NCBI GenBank assembly: GCA_034927345.1 | Contig: JAYFQE010000002.1 | Coordinates: 310,001-374,000 of the forward strand | Direction of reading: 5' to 3' | Origin: JAYFQE01 sp034927345 | GTDB lineage: Bacteria > Bacillota > Clostridia > Saccharofermentanales > UBA5734 | Length of the DNA stretch: 64,000 bases | Part shown: positions 26,888 through 34,510 of the stretch, one piece after another | Layout: every line of letters begins with the position of its first letter | Position numbering within the stretch: position 1 is the stretch's first letter | Notes under the pieces: model-generated | The model's database searches: none | What the model was told of the DNA's origin: nothing | Seen by the model: the letters and a program-made list of their open reading frames with translations, nothing else | Position numbers and translations under genes: made by a program

Positions 26888-27232
26888 ATGGATGAACCGT
26901 TGATGACCCGACAATCGCCTGTTGATGTTTGTCTGCTGCTTGATTTTTATGGGCAGCTGCTGACTGAACGCGTCCGGGCAACGTTGGAATGGTATTTTGG
27001 CAACGATCTTTCGTTAGCGGAAATAGCCGAACAGCAGCAGGTCTCCAGACAGGCCGTCCATGACCGAATCAAGCAGGGCCTGCGCAGTTTGGACCGGTAC
27101 GAAGCGAAGCTGGGCCTGATAGCCCGCTTTCGGCAGCAAAAAACATGTATCGAAGAAGCAATACGGGATATTGAAGCAGGTCATGATGAGATAGCCCGTG
27201 AAAAATTGCTTCAATTAAACGGATTATTATGA
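26888..27232 (+). CDS. ylxM: YlxM-family SRP-associated helix-turn-helix protein (UPF0122)
   Basis: YlxM proteins are small DNA-binding-like proteins encoded beside ffh; work in streptococci links them to SRP function. The 114-residue product has a sigma-70 region-4-like helix-turn-helix (LSLAEIAEQQQVSRQAVHDR, then IKQGLRSLDRYEAKLGL), which is diagnostic of the family. The gene lies between ftsY and ffh as usual. The promoter -10 ends only six bases before the ATG, so the mRNA may be leaderless; ATG 26903 is an alternative start, also without a ribosome site. Confidence 0.88.
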   Translation: MDEPLMTRQSPVDVCLLLDFYGQLLTERVRATLEWYFGNDLSLAEIAEQQQVSRQAVHDRIKQGLRSLDRYEAKLGLIARFRQQKTCIEEAIRDIEAGHDEIAREKLLQLNGLL

Positions 27233-27244
27233 CGGAGGACTGAG

Positions 27245-28594
27245 ATGGCGGTATTTGACGGATTGACCGGAAAGCTGTCGGCAATCGCCGCCCGCATGCG
27301 CGGAAAAACCAGAATCAGTGAACAGGACCTCAAAGACATGATGCGGGAGATCCGCCTCGCTCTCCTGGAAGCTGATGTCCATTATCAGGTTGTTAAGGAT
27401 CTGATCGCTGAAATATCGGAGAAGAGCAAGGGCAGCGAGGTAATGGAAAGCCTGACGCCCGGCCAGCAGATTGTCAAAATCGTTCATGAATCGCTGATTG
27501 ACATTCTGGGGCAGACCGCCAGCAAACTGGCGGTTTCGCCGACCGGTTTTACCGTCATTATGCTTTATGGCCTGCAGGGCGCCGGCAAGACGACCACAGC
27601 AGCCAAACTGGCGCTGATGTTAAAAAAGAAGGGTAAAAAGCCACTTCTGGTTTCGGTTGACGTCCATCGTCCGGCTGCCGCCAGACAACTCGATATACTG
27701 GCGCATCAAATCGCCGTGCCTTGTTTCATCCAGCCGGAAGAATCCGACGCCGTCAAAATTGCCGAACAAGCTGTCTCCAGAGCACGTTATCTGATGTGCG
27801 ACACCCTGATTGTCGATACTGCCGGCCGCATGTCGATCGACCAAGCCATGATGGACGAACTAAAAGCGATCGCCCGGGTTGTCAACCCGACCGAAAAGCT
27901 GCTGATCGTGGACGCCATGATCGGCCAGGAAGCTGTCTCTGTGGCGCTCAGTTTCGATCAGCAAATCGGTCTGGACGGATTCATCATGACCAAGCTGGAC
28001 GGCGACGCCCGCGGCGGCGCAGCCTTGTCGATCCGGCGCATGACCGGTAAGCCGATCAAATTGCTGTGCGTCGGCGAAAAAGTTGAGGATATCGAGGAAT
28101 TTCATCCCGATCGCCTGGCTTCGCGTATTCTTGGCATGGGCGACGTCCTGACCCTGATAGAAAAAGCGACGGCGACCCTGGACGAAAAGAAGGCTCAGGA
28201 TTCTTATAACAAACTGCTCAATAACCAGTTTACCCTGGAGGATATGCTCGCCCAGTTCTCTGAAGTTAAAAAGATGGGATCCTTAAAGGACGTTCTCGGG
28301 ATGCTGCCCGGCATGGGCGCCAAGAAGATCGACGAAAGTCAGATCGATGATAAGGCGATCGACCGCAGCGCGGCAATCATTCGCTCCATGACCCGTAAAG
28401 AACGGATCAATCCCAATTTATTAAATGCCAGCCGCCGGAAAAGAATTGCCGCCGGTTCAGGAACAACCGTACAGGATGTCAATCGCCTGATCCGCCAATT
28501 TGAGGAAACCCAGAAAATGATGAAGCAATTCAGCGGCATGGCTAAGGGCAAAGGCCGCGGCTTAGGCCTGGGCCGCCGGGGATTTCCGTTTTAA
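27245..28594 (+). CDS. ffh: Signal recognition particle protein Ffh (SRP54)
   Basis: Ffh binds signal sequences and SRP RNA and delivers nascent chains to FtsY. The 449-residue product has an N domain (ALLEADVHYQVVKDLI), G domain with GLQGAGKTTTAAKLA, DVHRPAAARQL, VDTAGRMSID and TKLDGDARGGAAL, and a methionine-rich M domain (GMLPGMGAKK; MTRKERINPNLLNASRRKRIA; QMMKQF-like helix near the end) with a glycine/lysine-rich tail. ACGGAGG precedes the ATG. It starts 12 bases after ylxM. Confidence 0.97.
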   Translation: MAVFDGLTGKLSAIAARMRGKTRISEQDLKDMMREIRLALLEADVHYQVVKDLIAEISEKSKGSEVMESLTPGQQIVKIVHESLIDILGQTASKLAVSPTGFTVIMLYGLQGAGKTTTAAKLALMLKKKGKKPLLVSVDVHRPAAARQLDILAHQIAVPCFIQPEESDAVKIAEQAVSRARYLMCDTLIVDTAGRMSIDQAMMDELKAIARVVNPTEKLLIVDAMIGQEAVSVALSFDQQIGLDGFIMTKLDGDARGGAALSIRRMTGKPIKLLCVGEKVEDIEEFHPDRLASRILGMGDVLTLIEKATATLDEKKAQDSYNKLLNNQFTLEDMLAQFSEVKKMGSLKDVLGMLPGMGAKKIDESQIDDKAIDRSAAIIRSMTRKERINPNLLNASRRKRIAAGSGTTVQDVNRLIRQFEETQKMMKQFSGMAKGKGRGLGLGRRGFPF

Positions 28595-28669
28595 CCGGGC
28601 CGGCCGTAAAAAAGATATTCCCAGCCATCCGGCTTGGAAATAGAGTTAATTATTTTGGAGGAAAAACAC

Positions 28670-28915
28670 ATGGCTGTTAAAATCAGACTCAAAAGAATCG
28701 GAGCCAAAAAGGCGCCCTATTATCGCGTTGTTGTTGCAGATTCCCGTTATCCGCGCGACGGCCGTTTTATCGAAGAAATCGGCACCTATAATCCGCTTTT
28801 AAATCCTGCCGAAATCAAAATCGACGCCGAAGCCGCCCGCAAATGGATTACCAACGGCGCTCAGCCTACCGATACAGTCCGCGCCCTGCTGAAAAAATCC
28901 GGAGCGATTGAATGA
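28670..28915 (+). CDS. rpsP: 30S ribosomal protein S16
   Basis: S16 is a 30S assembly protein. The 81-residue product starts MAVKIRLKRIGAKKAPYYRV and contains DSRYPRDGRFIEEIGTYNPL, both typical of the family. ATG 28670 is placed after TTGGAGGAAAAAC; an in-frame upstream start at 28634 has no ribosome site. It heads the rpsP-khpA-rimM-trmD group, whose order is conserved in Bacillota. Confidence 0.97.
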   Translation: MAVKIRLKRIGAKKAPYYRVVVADSRYPRDGRFIEEIGTYNPLLNPAEIKIDAEAARKWITNGAQPTDTVRALLKKSGAIE

Positions 28916-28932
28916 GCCGGGAGGACATGGCG

Positions 28933-29160
28933 ATGAAGGAACTGCTCAATACGATTGTCCGGCCTCTGGTCAGTAATCCTGACGCTGTCGTGATCAATCA
29001 GTTTGATCAGGGCCACACAGTTGTCCTGGAATTGAAGGTCGCTCAGGAAGATATGGGCAAAGTCATCGGCAAGCAGGGGCGCAGAGCCCAGGCTATCCGT
29101 GCTATTGTCAAAGCCCGGGCCACTTTGCAGGGCAAACGCGTGGTTGTGGATATTGTTTGA
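28933..29160 (+). CDS. khpA: KH-domain RNA-binding protein KhpA
   Basis: KhpA (YlqC) is a small KH protein that pairs with KhpB and affects cell elongation and RNA stability in Gram-positives. The 75-residue product starts MKELLNTIVRPLVSNPDAV and has the G-x-x-G loop in VIGKQGRRAQAIRAIV. ATG 28933 was chosen because GGGAGG lies eight bases upstream and the length then fits the family; ATG 28912 overlapping the rpsP stop is an alternative. Confidence 0.94.
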   Translation: MKELLNTIVRPLVSNPDAVVINQFDQGHTVVLELKVAQEDMGKVIGKQGRRAQAIRAIVKARATLQGKRVVVDIV

Positions 29161-29173
29161 AAGGTTAAACGGC

Positions 29174-29725
29174 ATGAGTGCACCGGAACAATTGGAGTAT
29201 TTATTGGCCGGTCGGATTACGGCCGCCCACGGTCTCGATGGCGAGGTGCGTGTCCAGTCGTTGACCACAGATCCGAATCGCTTTAATGAGTTAAAAGATT
29301 GCTTTTTGGTAAGCGCCGATGAAAAACAACGTCAGGCTGTTTCAATAGAATCCGTGCGGCTGACTCCGGATCGCATTCTGATTAAATTAGCCCATATTGA
29401 TGATCGCACTGCCGCGGAACGTCTGCGGGGTTGTTTTATAGCTGTCAACAGGCGGCAGGCCGTAGCTTTGCCGCCTGACAGCTGGTTTATCTGCGATTTG
29501 ATCGGCTGCGGCGTTTATGACATGAAACGCGGCTATCTGGGCGTGTTATCTGATGTTCTGCAGCCTTCGGCTCAGGACATTTATGTTGTCCGCCTCGACG
29601 GCGTACCGGATCTATTGTTTCCAGCTCTGAAATCGATACTGATCCGGGTTGATATCGCAGAGAAGCGTATCGATATCAACCTTCCGGAAGGCTTATACGA
29701 GGTCTACCGCGAGGAGATGGCTTGA
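29174..29725 (+). CDS. rimM: Ribosome maturation factor RimM
   Basis: RimM binds S19 and assists 30S head assembly. The 183-residue product has the N-terminal RimM domain (AGRITAAHGLDGEVRVQSLT) and a PRC-barrel-like C-terminal domain (SWFICDLIGCGVYDM; YVVRLDGVPDLLFPAL). It begins 13 bases after khpA and ends directly before trmD. The upstream ATG at 29099 lies inside khpA and is not expected to be used. Confidence 0.94.
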   Translation: MSAPEQLEYLLAGRITAAHGLDGEVRVQSLTTDPNRFNELKDCFLVSADEKQRQAVSIESVRLTPDRILIKLAHIDDRTAAERLRGCFIAVNRRQAVALPPDSWFICDLIGCGVYDMKRGYLGVLSDVLQPSAQDIYVVRLDGVPDLLFPALKSILIRVDIAEKRIDINLPEGLYEVYREEMA

Positions 29726-30514
29726 GTGAAGCTGACGGTTCTGACTTTATTCCCGGAACTGATCGAACAGATCATCGGCAGCAGTATTACCGGCCGTGCG
29801 CGCGACGCCGGCTTATTTACATTGGAGACCGTCCAGATCCGTGATTTTGCCGTTAACCGATATGGTAAAGTTGATGATTATTGTTTTGGCGGCGGTACCG
29901 GGATGCTGATGATGGCAGAACCCATCTATCAAGCCTGGCGTTCCGTTCAAAATAAAACAGCGGCCGCTGCAGACCCGGACCCGGATGCCGGTCAGTCGCC
30001 GCAGATGGCGGCCTGCCGGAGCCGGACCATCTATCTGTCGCCGCGCGGCGCCGTTTTTACCCAGGCTCATGCGGCAAAACTGGCGCAATATGACCAGCTC
30101 ATTTTTTTATGCGGTCATTACGAAGGCGTTGACCAGCGTGTATTGGATGAAATTGTCGATGAAGAAATATCGATTGGCGATTATGTCTTAACCGGCGGCG
30201 AACTGGCTGCCTGTGTTGTCATCGATGCTCTTCTGCGCCTAGTACCGGGCGTTTTGCCGGATGAGTCGGCTTATACGCGCGAATCTCACACGGCTGGTTT
30301 ATTGGAATATCCACAATATACGCGGCCTGCAGAGTGGCATGGCCATGTCGTTCCTGATGTTCTGCTGTCAGGACATCAGGCCAATATTGAACGCTGGCAA
30401 TTGACGATGGCCAGGCTGGAAACCATGTGCCGGCGGCCGGATTTATTTAACCGGATTCAGATGGACGCTGAAGCATGGCAGCAGCTGATCGACGCCGTTC
30501 AAAGAGAAAAATAA
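29726..30514 (+). CDS. trmD: tRNA (guanine-37-N1)-methyltransferase
   Basis: TrmD methylates G37 next to the anticodon, preventing +1 frameshifts. The 262-residue product has the N-terminal LTLFPELIEQ, DYCFGGGTGMLMMAEPI, and the SAM-binding knot region LCGHYEGVDQRVLDEIVDEEISIGDYVLTGGELAA (split here across its two halves). About 20 extra residues (rich in A, D and P) lie between the substrate loop and the YLSPRG strand, making it longer than the usual 240. GTG 29726 follows GAGGAG and starts directly after the rimM stop. Confidence 0.95.
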   Translation: MKLTVLTLFPELIEQIIGSSITGRARDAGLFTLETVQIRDFAVNRYGKVDDYCFGGGTGMLMMAEPIYQAWRSVQNKTAAAADPDPDAGQSPQMAACRSRTIYLSPRGAVFTQAHAAKLAQYDQLIFLCGHYEGVDQRVLDEIVDEEISIGDYVLTGGELAACVVIDALLRLVPGVLPDESAYTRESHTAGLLEYPQYTRPAEWHGHVVPDVLLSGHQANIERWQLTMARLETMCRRPDLFNRIQMDAEAWQQLIDAVQREK

Positions 30515-30515
30515 C

Positions 30516-30544
30516 TTGCATTGACCGGATCGTTTTGATATAAT
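30516..30544 (+). promoter_or_regulatory. Probable promoter of rplS
   Basis: -10 TATAAT (30539-30544) with an upstream TGA giving an extended -10, 17 bases after a weak -35 TTGCAT (30516-30521). The leader that follows (about 65 bases) contains small hairpins such as CGGA-TGG-TCCG. Confidence 0.6.
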
Positions 30545-30615
30545 CAACAAGCTATTACGGATGGTCCGCTGCCAGTTGCGTGCATGAACATCCTGCAAGA
30601 AGGGAGGAACGCAAT

Positions 30616-30972
30616 ATGGACTTAGTTAAAGTTGTTGAGAGTGAACAACTGCGTCAGGCCTATGATAATGTTGAAGTTGGCGATTACGTCAAGATTCACC
30701 TCAAGATCAAAGAAGGCAACCGCGAACGGATTCAGGTTTTCGAAGGAACTGTTATTGCCCGAAAAGGCGGCGGTTTGTCAGAAACCATGACAGTCAGACG
30801 TCTGTCTTACGGCGTCGGCGTCGAACGTATTCTGCCAGTCCATTCACCCAAGATCGACAAGATCGAAATTGTCCGCAAGGGTCGTGTCAGAAGAGCTAAA
30901 TTGTATTATCTGCGGGCTCGGGTCGGCAAAGCTGCCAAAATCAAAGAGAAATTGGCACATGCCCAGAAATAA
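30616..30972 (+). CDS. rplS: 50S ribosomal protein L19
   Basis: L19 lies at the subunit interface near the 16S rRNA bridge. The 118-residue product contains VGDYVKIHLKIKEGNRERIQ, FEGTVIARKGGG, and SYGVGVERILPVHSP, followed by the basic GRVRRAKLYYLRARVGKAAKIKE tail typical of L19 (split here in reading). GGGAGGAACGCAAT precedes the ATG at 30616. It is followed by a terminator. Confidence 0.97.
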   Translation: MDLVKVVESEQLRQAYDNVEVGDYVKIHLKIKEGNRERIQVFEGTVIARKGGGLSETMTVRRLSYGVGVERILPVHSPKIDKIEIVRKGRVRRAKLYYLRARVGKAAKIKEKLAHAQK

Positions 30973-30985
30973 TTTGTACTCCACG

Positions 30986-31012
30986 AAGGGACCTGAAAGG
31001 GTCCCTTTTCTG
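30986..31012 (+). terminator. Terminator after rplS
   Basis: AAGGGACC pairs with GGTCCCTT around TGAAAG, followed by TTCTGG with a short T-run. An outer CCAC/GTGG pairing may extend it. Located 14 bases after the rplS stop. Confidence 0.7.
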
Positions 31013-31059
31013 GTGGTTTGATCATTCATCTTTTAGATATCAAACAGGGGAGGCTGCAA

Positions 31060-31908
31060 GTGGCAGTTAATTGGTTTCCCGGCCACATGGCCAGGGCGTT
31101 GCGTGAAATCAAGGAGCATCTGAGTATGGTCGATGTAGTCCTGGAAACTTGCGATGCCCGGATTCCTGAAAGCAGCCGCAATCCTGAGCTGAATCACCTG
31201 ATCGGCGCCAAACCGCGCATTCTTGTCCTGACTAAAACAGATCTGGCCGATCCGGCCGTAACAGAAGAATGGATTTTGCTCAGCCGCAGGAAAAACCTGA
31301 TGGCTTTGGCCTGTGACAGTACCCGACGCAGCAGTCTGACCTTGCTGATTAAAACGATAACCGACCTTAGCCAGGAAAAGACAGATCGGGCTTTAGCGCG
31401 CGGCCGTATATTCAGGCCGGTCCGCGTTATGGTTACCGGTATTCCCAATACCGGTAAATCGACCCTGATCAACACTTTGTGCGGCCGCAAGCTGGTTCAG
31501 ACCGCCGATAAACCCGGTGTTACCAAACAGCTCAGCTGGGCCCGGTCCGGCGGCCGGCTGGAACTTCTCGATTCGCCGGGCGTGCTCTGGCCGCAATTAG
31601 GCCAGCGGTCAAATCAGCTGCATTTGGCGGCTACCGGTGCGATCCGCGACGATATTCTGCCTTTGGATGAAATCGCCGGCGAAACCCTGAAAGAAATAAT
31701 GCAGCTTTATCCCGGTTTTGTTCAAGCCCGTTATGGTCAATTGGACGGAACGATGCTGCCGGGTGATTTGCTGGCAGCTGCAGCTGCTAAACGCGGCTGC
31801 TTCATGTCCGGCGGCCGGGTGGACACCGCCCGTTTTTCCGCTCTTTTCCTTGATGAATTCCGATCAGGACGCATTGGCCGCATCAGTTTAGAACGGCCGG
31901 CAAAATAA
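31060..31908 (+). CDS. rbgA: Ribosome biogenesis GTPase RbgA (YlqF)
   Basis: RbgA is a circularly permuted GTPase needed for late 50S maturation. The 282-residue product starts MAVNWFPGHMARALREI. The GTPase motifs appear in permuted order: G4 LTKTDL, then G1 GIPNTGKSTLIN, then G3 LLDSPGVLWP, with a basic C-terminal domain. GTG 31060 was chosen because GGGGAGG lies six bases upstream; the frame is open to 31018 without another ribosome site. Neighbours rplS and rnhB match the usual Bacillota order. Confidence 0.93.
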   Translation: MAVNWFPGHMARALREIKEHLSMVDVVLETCDARIPESSRNPELNHLIGAKPRILVLTKTDLADPAVTEEWILLSRRKNLMALACDSTRRSSLTLLIKTITDLSQEKTDRALARGRIFRPVRVMVTGIPNTGKSTLINTLCGRKLVQTADKPGVTKQLSWARSGGRLELLDSPGVLWPQLGQRSNQLHLAATGAIRDDILPLDEIAGETLKEIMQLYPGFVQARYGQLDGTMLPGDLLAAAAAKRGCFMSGGRVDTARFSALFLDEFRSGRIGRISLERPAK

Positions 31909-31932
31909 GAAGTCAGGAAATTCAACTCTTTC

Positions 31933-31961
31933 TACACATTTGATTTATCTTGCGATATAAT
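31933..31961 (+). promoter_or_regulatory. Probable promoter of rnhB-yraN
   Basis: -10 TATAAT (31956-31961), 17-base spacer, weak -35 TACACA (31933-31938). About 60 bases of leader precede rnhB. Confidence 0.5.
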
Positions 31962-32029
31962 AAAACTTGTTTCAGTTTTGGCAATCGTGGCGAGCGGCGC
32001 TTAGCAGCATGTAAATGTGAAGAGGAATT

Positions 32030-32701
32030 ATGAAAGCCGACAGGATGCACAAAGAACAAGAAAGATATCAGCAGATGCTGGCCTATGAACAGCAAGGATT
32101 ACAGCAAGGCTTTATCTGTCTTGCCGGCATTGATGAAGCCGGACGAGGTCCTTTGGCCGGCCCTGTCGCCGCGGCAGCCTGCATCCTGGATCCCAGGCAG
32201 CCGATTTATGGGCTTAATGACTCGAAAAAGCTGACTCCGGCCAGCCGGAAACGGTTATACCAGCAGATCATCCGGCAGTCGATCGCCTGGAATGTATCGA
32301 TGATCGGGCCGGAAGTAATCGATCGCATCAACATTCTGCAGGCGACCTGCGAAGCTATGCGGCAAGCGGTGAACGGCTTGTCTGTCCGGCCTGATCTTTT
32401 GCTGATCGATGCCATCCGCCTGGAAGATGTCGATCAGGAAGTCTGACCGATTATCCGGGGCGACGCCCTGTCGGTATCTATTGCCGCGGCATCGATTCTG
32501 GCTAAAGTATCCCGGGATCAGCTCATGGATGAGTATGACCAGATATATCCCGGATATGGCTTTTCACAACATAAAGGTTATGGAACGCCGGCCCACTATG
32601 ACGCCTTGATCAAACTCGGTCCCAGTCCGATTCACCGGCAAACTTTCCTGCGTACTTTAAATGATCATATTCAAGCCAGAAAGTCAGATTCTTGTGAATG
32701 A
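32030..32701 (+). pseudogene. rnhB: Ribonuclease HII gene with in-frame TGA
   Basis: RNase HII removes ribonucleotides from DNA. The frame encodes normal RNase HII up to DAIRLEDVDQEV, including GIDEAGRGPLAGPV and LNDSKKLT. It is then stopped by TGA at 32444-32446 (codon 139) and continues in the same frame with PIIRGDALSVSIAAASILAK, GYGFSQHKGYGT and SPIHRQTF, exactly the missing C-terminal half. Without the TGA it would be 223 residues, a normal length. The replaced residue lies just before the conserved I-I-K/R-G-D motif; CGA (Arg) to TGA would be a single transition. It may be a real nonsense mutation, a sequence error or a read-through site. The stop codon of the full frame overlaps the yraN start. 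Confidence 0.88.
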
Positions 32702-33075
32702 CCGGCTTCAGAACGGCATCTGATCGCGGCAGAATTGCTGAAGATGCTGTAGCCGCCCGGTTTGCCCAAGCTGGTTATCGGATTTTGGCCAGGAATTATG
32801 CTGTTCATGCGATGGGCGAACTGGATCTGGTTGTCCAGCTTGGCACCTGTTTATCGGTTGTTGAAGTCAAAGCTCGATATCGGGCTCAGGCTTTTGGCGG
32901 AGCAGCGGCGGCGCTTACGCCGGCTAAAATGAAGCGTATCCGGAAGGCAACGCTTCATTTTCAACAAAATCACCAGTATATGAATAATGAACTTCGACTA
33001 CTTGCAGCATTAGTTGAATTAGATTCAACAGGAGCAGTTGTTTCTATCCAAATTGTCCCGATCGAGTGGCGATAA
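32698..33075 (+). CDS. yraN: YraN-family endonuclease-like protein (UPF0102)
   Basis: YraN proteins share the Holliday-junction resolvase/restriction endonuclease fold; their role is not settled. The 125-residue product has RGRIAEDAVAARFAQAGY, RILARNYAVHAMGELDLVV and VVEVKARY, matching the family's G-E-x-D-L and x-V-E-V-K catalytic-type motifs. ATG 32698 overlaps the last stop of the rnhB frame (ATGA), the usual arrangement, which implies that rnhB was until recently translated through to its end. Confidence 0.9.
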   Translation: MTGFRTASDRGRIAEDAVAARFAQAGYRILARNYAVHAMGELDLVVQLGTCLSVVEVKARYRAQAFGGAAAALTPAKMKRIRKATLHFQQNHQYMNNELRLLAALVELDSTGAVVSIQIVPIEWR

Positions 33076-33101
33076 TCGCCATGTTTTCAGCATTATATAG
33101 C

Positions 33102-33130
33102 TTGTTAGACACATTCACATATACTATAAT
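33102..33130 (+). promoter_or_regulatory. Probable promoter of the aminotransferase gene
   Basis: -10 TATAAT (33125-33130), 17-base spacer, -35 TTGTTA (33102-33107, four of six). Start expected near 33137, 44 bases before the ATG. Confidence 0.6.
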
Positions 33131-33180
33131 GATTGTAGTTTTGACGAAGTAATTGGTCAATTGTGCAGGGAGGATACACC

Positions 33181-34464
33181 ATGCCGTCATATTCAACATT
33201 ATCACCGAAACAGATCCGACATGAAATCGAAGTTCTGGAGCAACGTTATCAGACCTATGCCGACCAGAAATTAAACTTAAATATGACACGCGGCAAACCA
33301 TGCCAGACTCAGTTAAATTTATCGGCCGGACTATCCACCTGCCTTGATGAATCGGATTTTCGCGCTTCCGATGGTATGGATTGCCGGAATTACGGCGGCC
33401 TGGAAGGACTGCCGGAAGCGCGCAGCCTTTTTGCCGAACTCTTGAATATCCAGGCAAGCCAAGTCATGGTTTTAGGGAATTCGAGCCTGAACCTGATGTA
33501 CGACATGCTTGTACGGGCCATGTTGTTTCCGGTTCCGGGCGCCGTGCGGCCATGGTCGGCGGAGGAAAAAATACGTTTCATCTGCCCGGTCCCTGGTTAT
33601 GATCGTCATTTCTTTGTTACGCAATCTCTGGGGGTCGATATGATTACGGTCCCGATGACGCCGAGCGGACCGGATATGGATCAGGTTGAACGTTTAGTCG
33701 CGTCCGATCCGATGATCAAAGGCATGTGGTCGGTGCCGGTCTACAGCAATCCGGACGGCATAACCTATTCGGCGGAAACATGCCGGCGGTTAGCCGCCAT
33801 GCCGACGGCAGCGCCGGATTTCCGGATATTCTGGGATAATGCCTATGTGATTCACCATCTTGATCCTTCACAGCCGGAAGGTACGCCGGAAATGTTATCA
33901 CTTTGCGCCGAAGCAGGGCACCCGGACCGCGTTTTTGAATTTGCTTCAACCTCGAAAATAACCTGGGCCGGATCCGGCATGGCTTGCCTGGCCGCCAGTC
34001 CGGCTAACCTGGCGTATATCCGCAAACAAATGTCGGCTCAGACGATTGGCCCGGATAAAATGGCTCAGCTGCGGCATGTCCGCTTTTTAAAGGATAAAGC
34101 CGGCGTCATGGCGTTGATGGCCCGTCATGCCGCTATTTTGAAACCTAAATTCGACCTCGTCCAAGAGATTTTGGCTGCGGAACTGACCGATACGGGTATT
34201 TGTCATTGGAAAAATCCGCACGGCGGTTATTTCTTCAGTCTTTTTGTCCTGCCGGGAACAGCGGCGGAAACCGTCCGGCTGGCCAAAGCCTGCGGCGTTG
34301 AAGTGACGCCTGCCGGCAGCACCTGGCCTTATGGCAGAGATCCGCAGGATGCCAACATCCGCCTGGCGCCTTCTTTTCCGCCGACTCAGGAACTTGAGGC
34401 AGCGGTTCGCGTTTTATGCGTATGCATCCGTCTGGCTGCTTTGCATCGGCTTTTAGGCCAGTAA
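33181..34464 (+). CDS. Class I aminotransferase, aspartate aminotransferase subgroup Ic type
   Basis: PLP-dependent enzyme probably transferring the amino group of aspartate to 2-oxoglutarate. The 427-residue product matches the atypical actinobacterial/clostridial type: TRGKPCQTQL, DCRNYGGLEGLPEAR, GNSSLNLMYDM, PVPGYDRHF, WDNAYVIHHL, the PLP-lysine motif STSKITWAGSG and NPHGGYFFSL with AGSTWPYGRDPQDANIRLAPS near the end. ATG 33181 follows AGGGAGGATACACC; the frame opens at 33163 without a ribosome site. It has its own promoter. Substrate is inferred from family. Confidence 0.88.
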   Translation: MPSYSTLSPKQIRHEIEVLEQRYQTYADQKLNLNMTRGKPCQTQLNLSAGLSTCLDESDFRASDGMDCRNYGGLEGLPEARSLFAELLNIQASQVMVLGNSSLNLMYDMLVRAMLFPVPGAVRPWSAEEKIRFICPVPGYDRHFFVTQSLGVDMITVPMTPSGPDMDQVERLVASDPMIKGMWSVPVYSNPDGITYSAETCRRLAAMPTAAPDFRIFWDNAYVIHHLDPSQPEGTPEMLSLCAEAGHPDRVFEFASTSKITWAGSGMACLAASPANLAYIRKQMSAQTIGPDKMAQLRHVRFLKDKAGVMALMARHAAILKPKFDLVQEILAAELTDTGICHWKNPHGGYFFSLFVLPGTAAETVRLAKACGVEVTPAGSTWPYGRDPQDANIRLAPSFPPTQELEAAVRVLCVCIRLAALHRLLGQ

Positions 34465-34510
34465 TAAAATTGCAGGATGTTTCAGGAAGTCATACCGGGA
34501 GGTTATCACG

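Noticed and set aside
32444..32446. UGA reassigned to an amino acid in this genome.
   Set aside because: TGA ends many intact genes here (for example proC, rnhA, rimM, glyA), and no other gene has an internal TGA.
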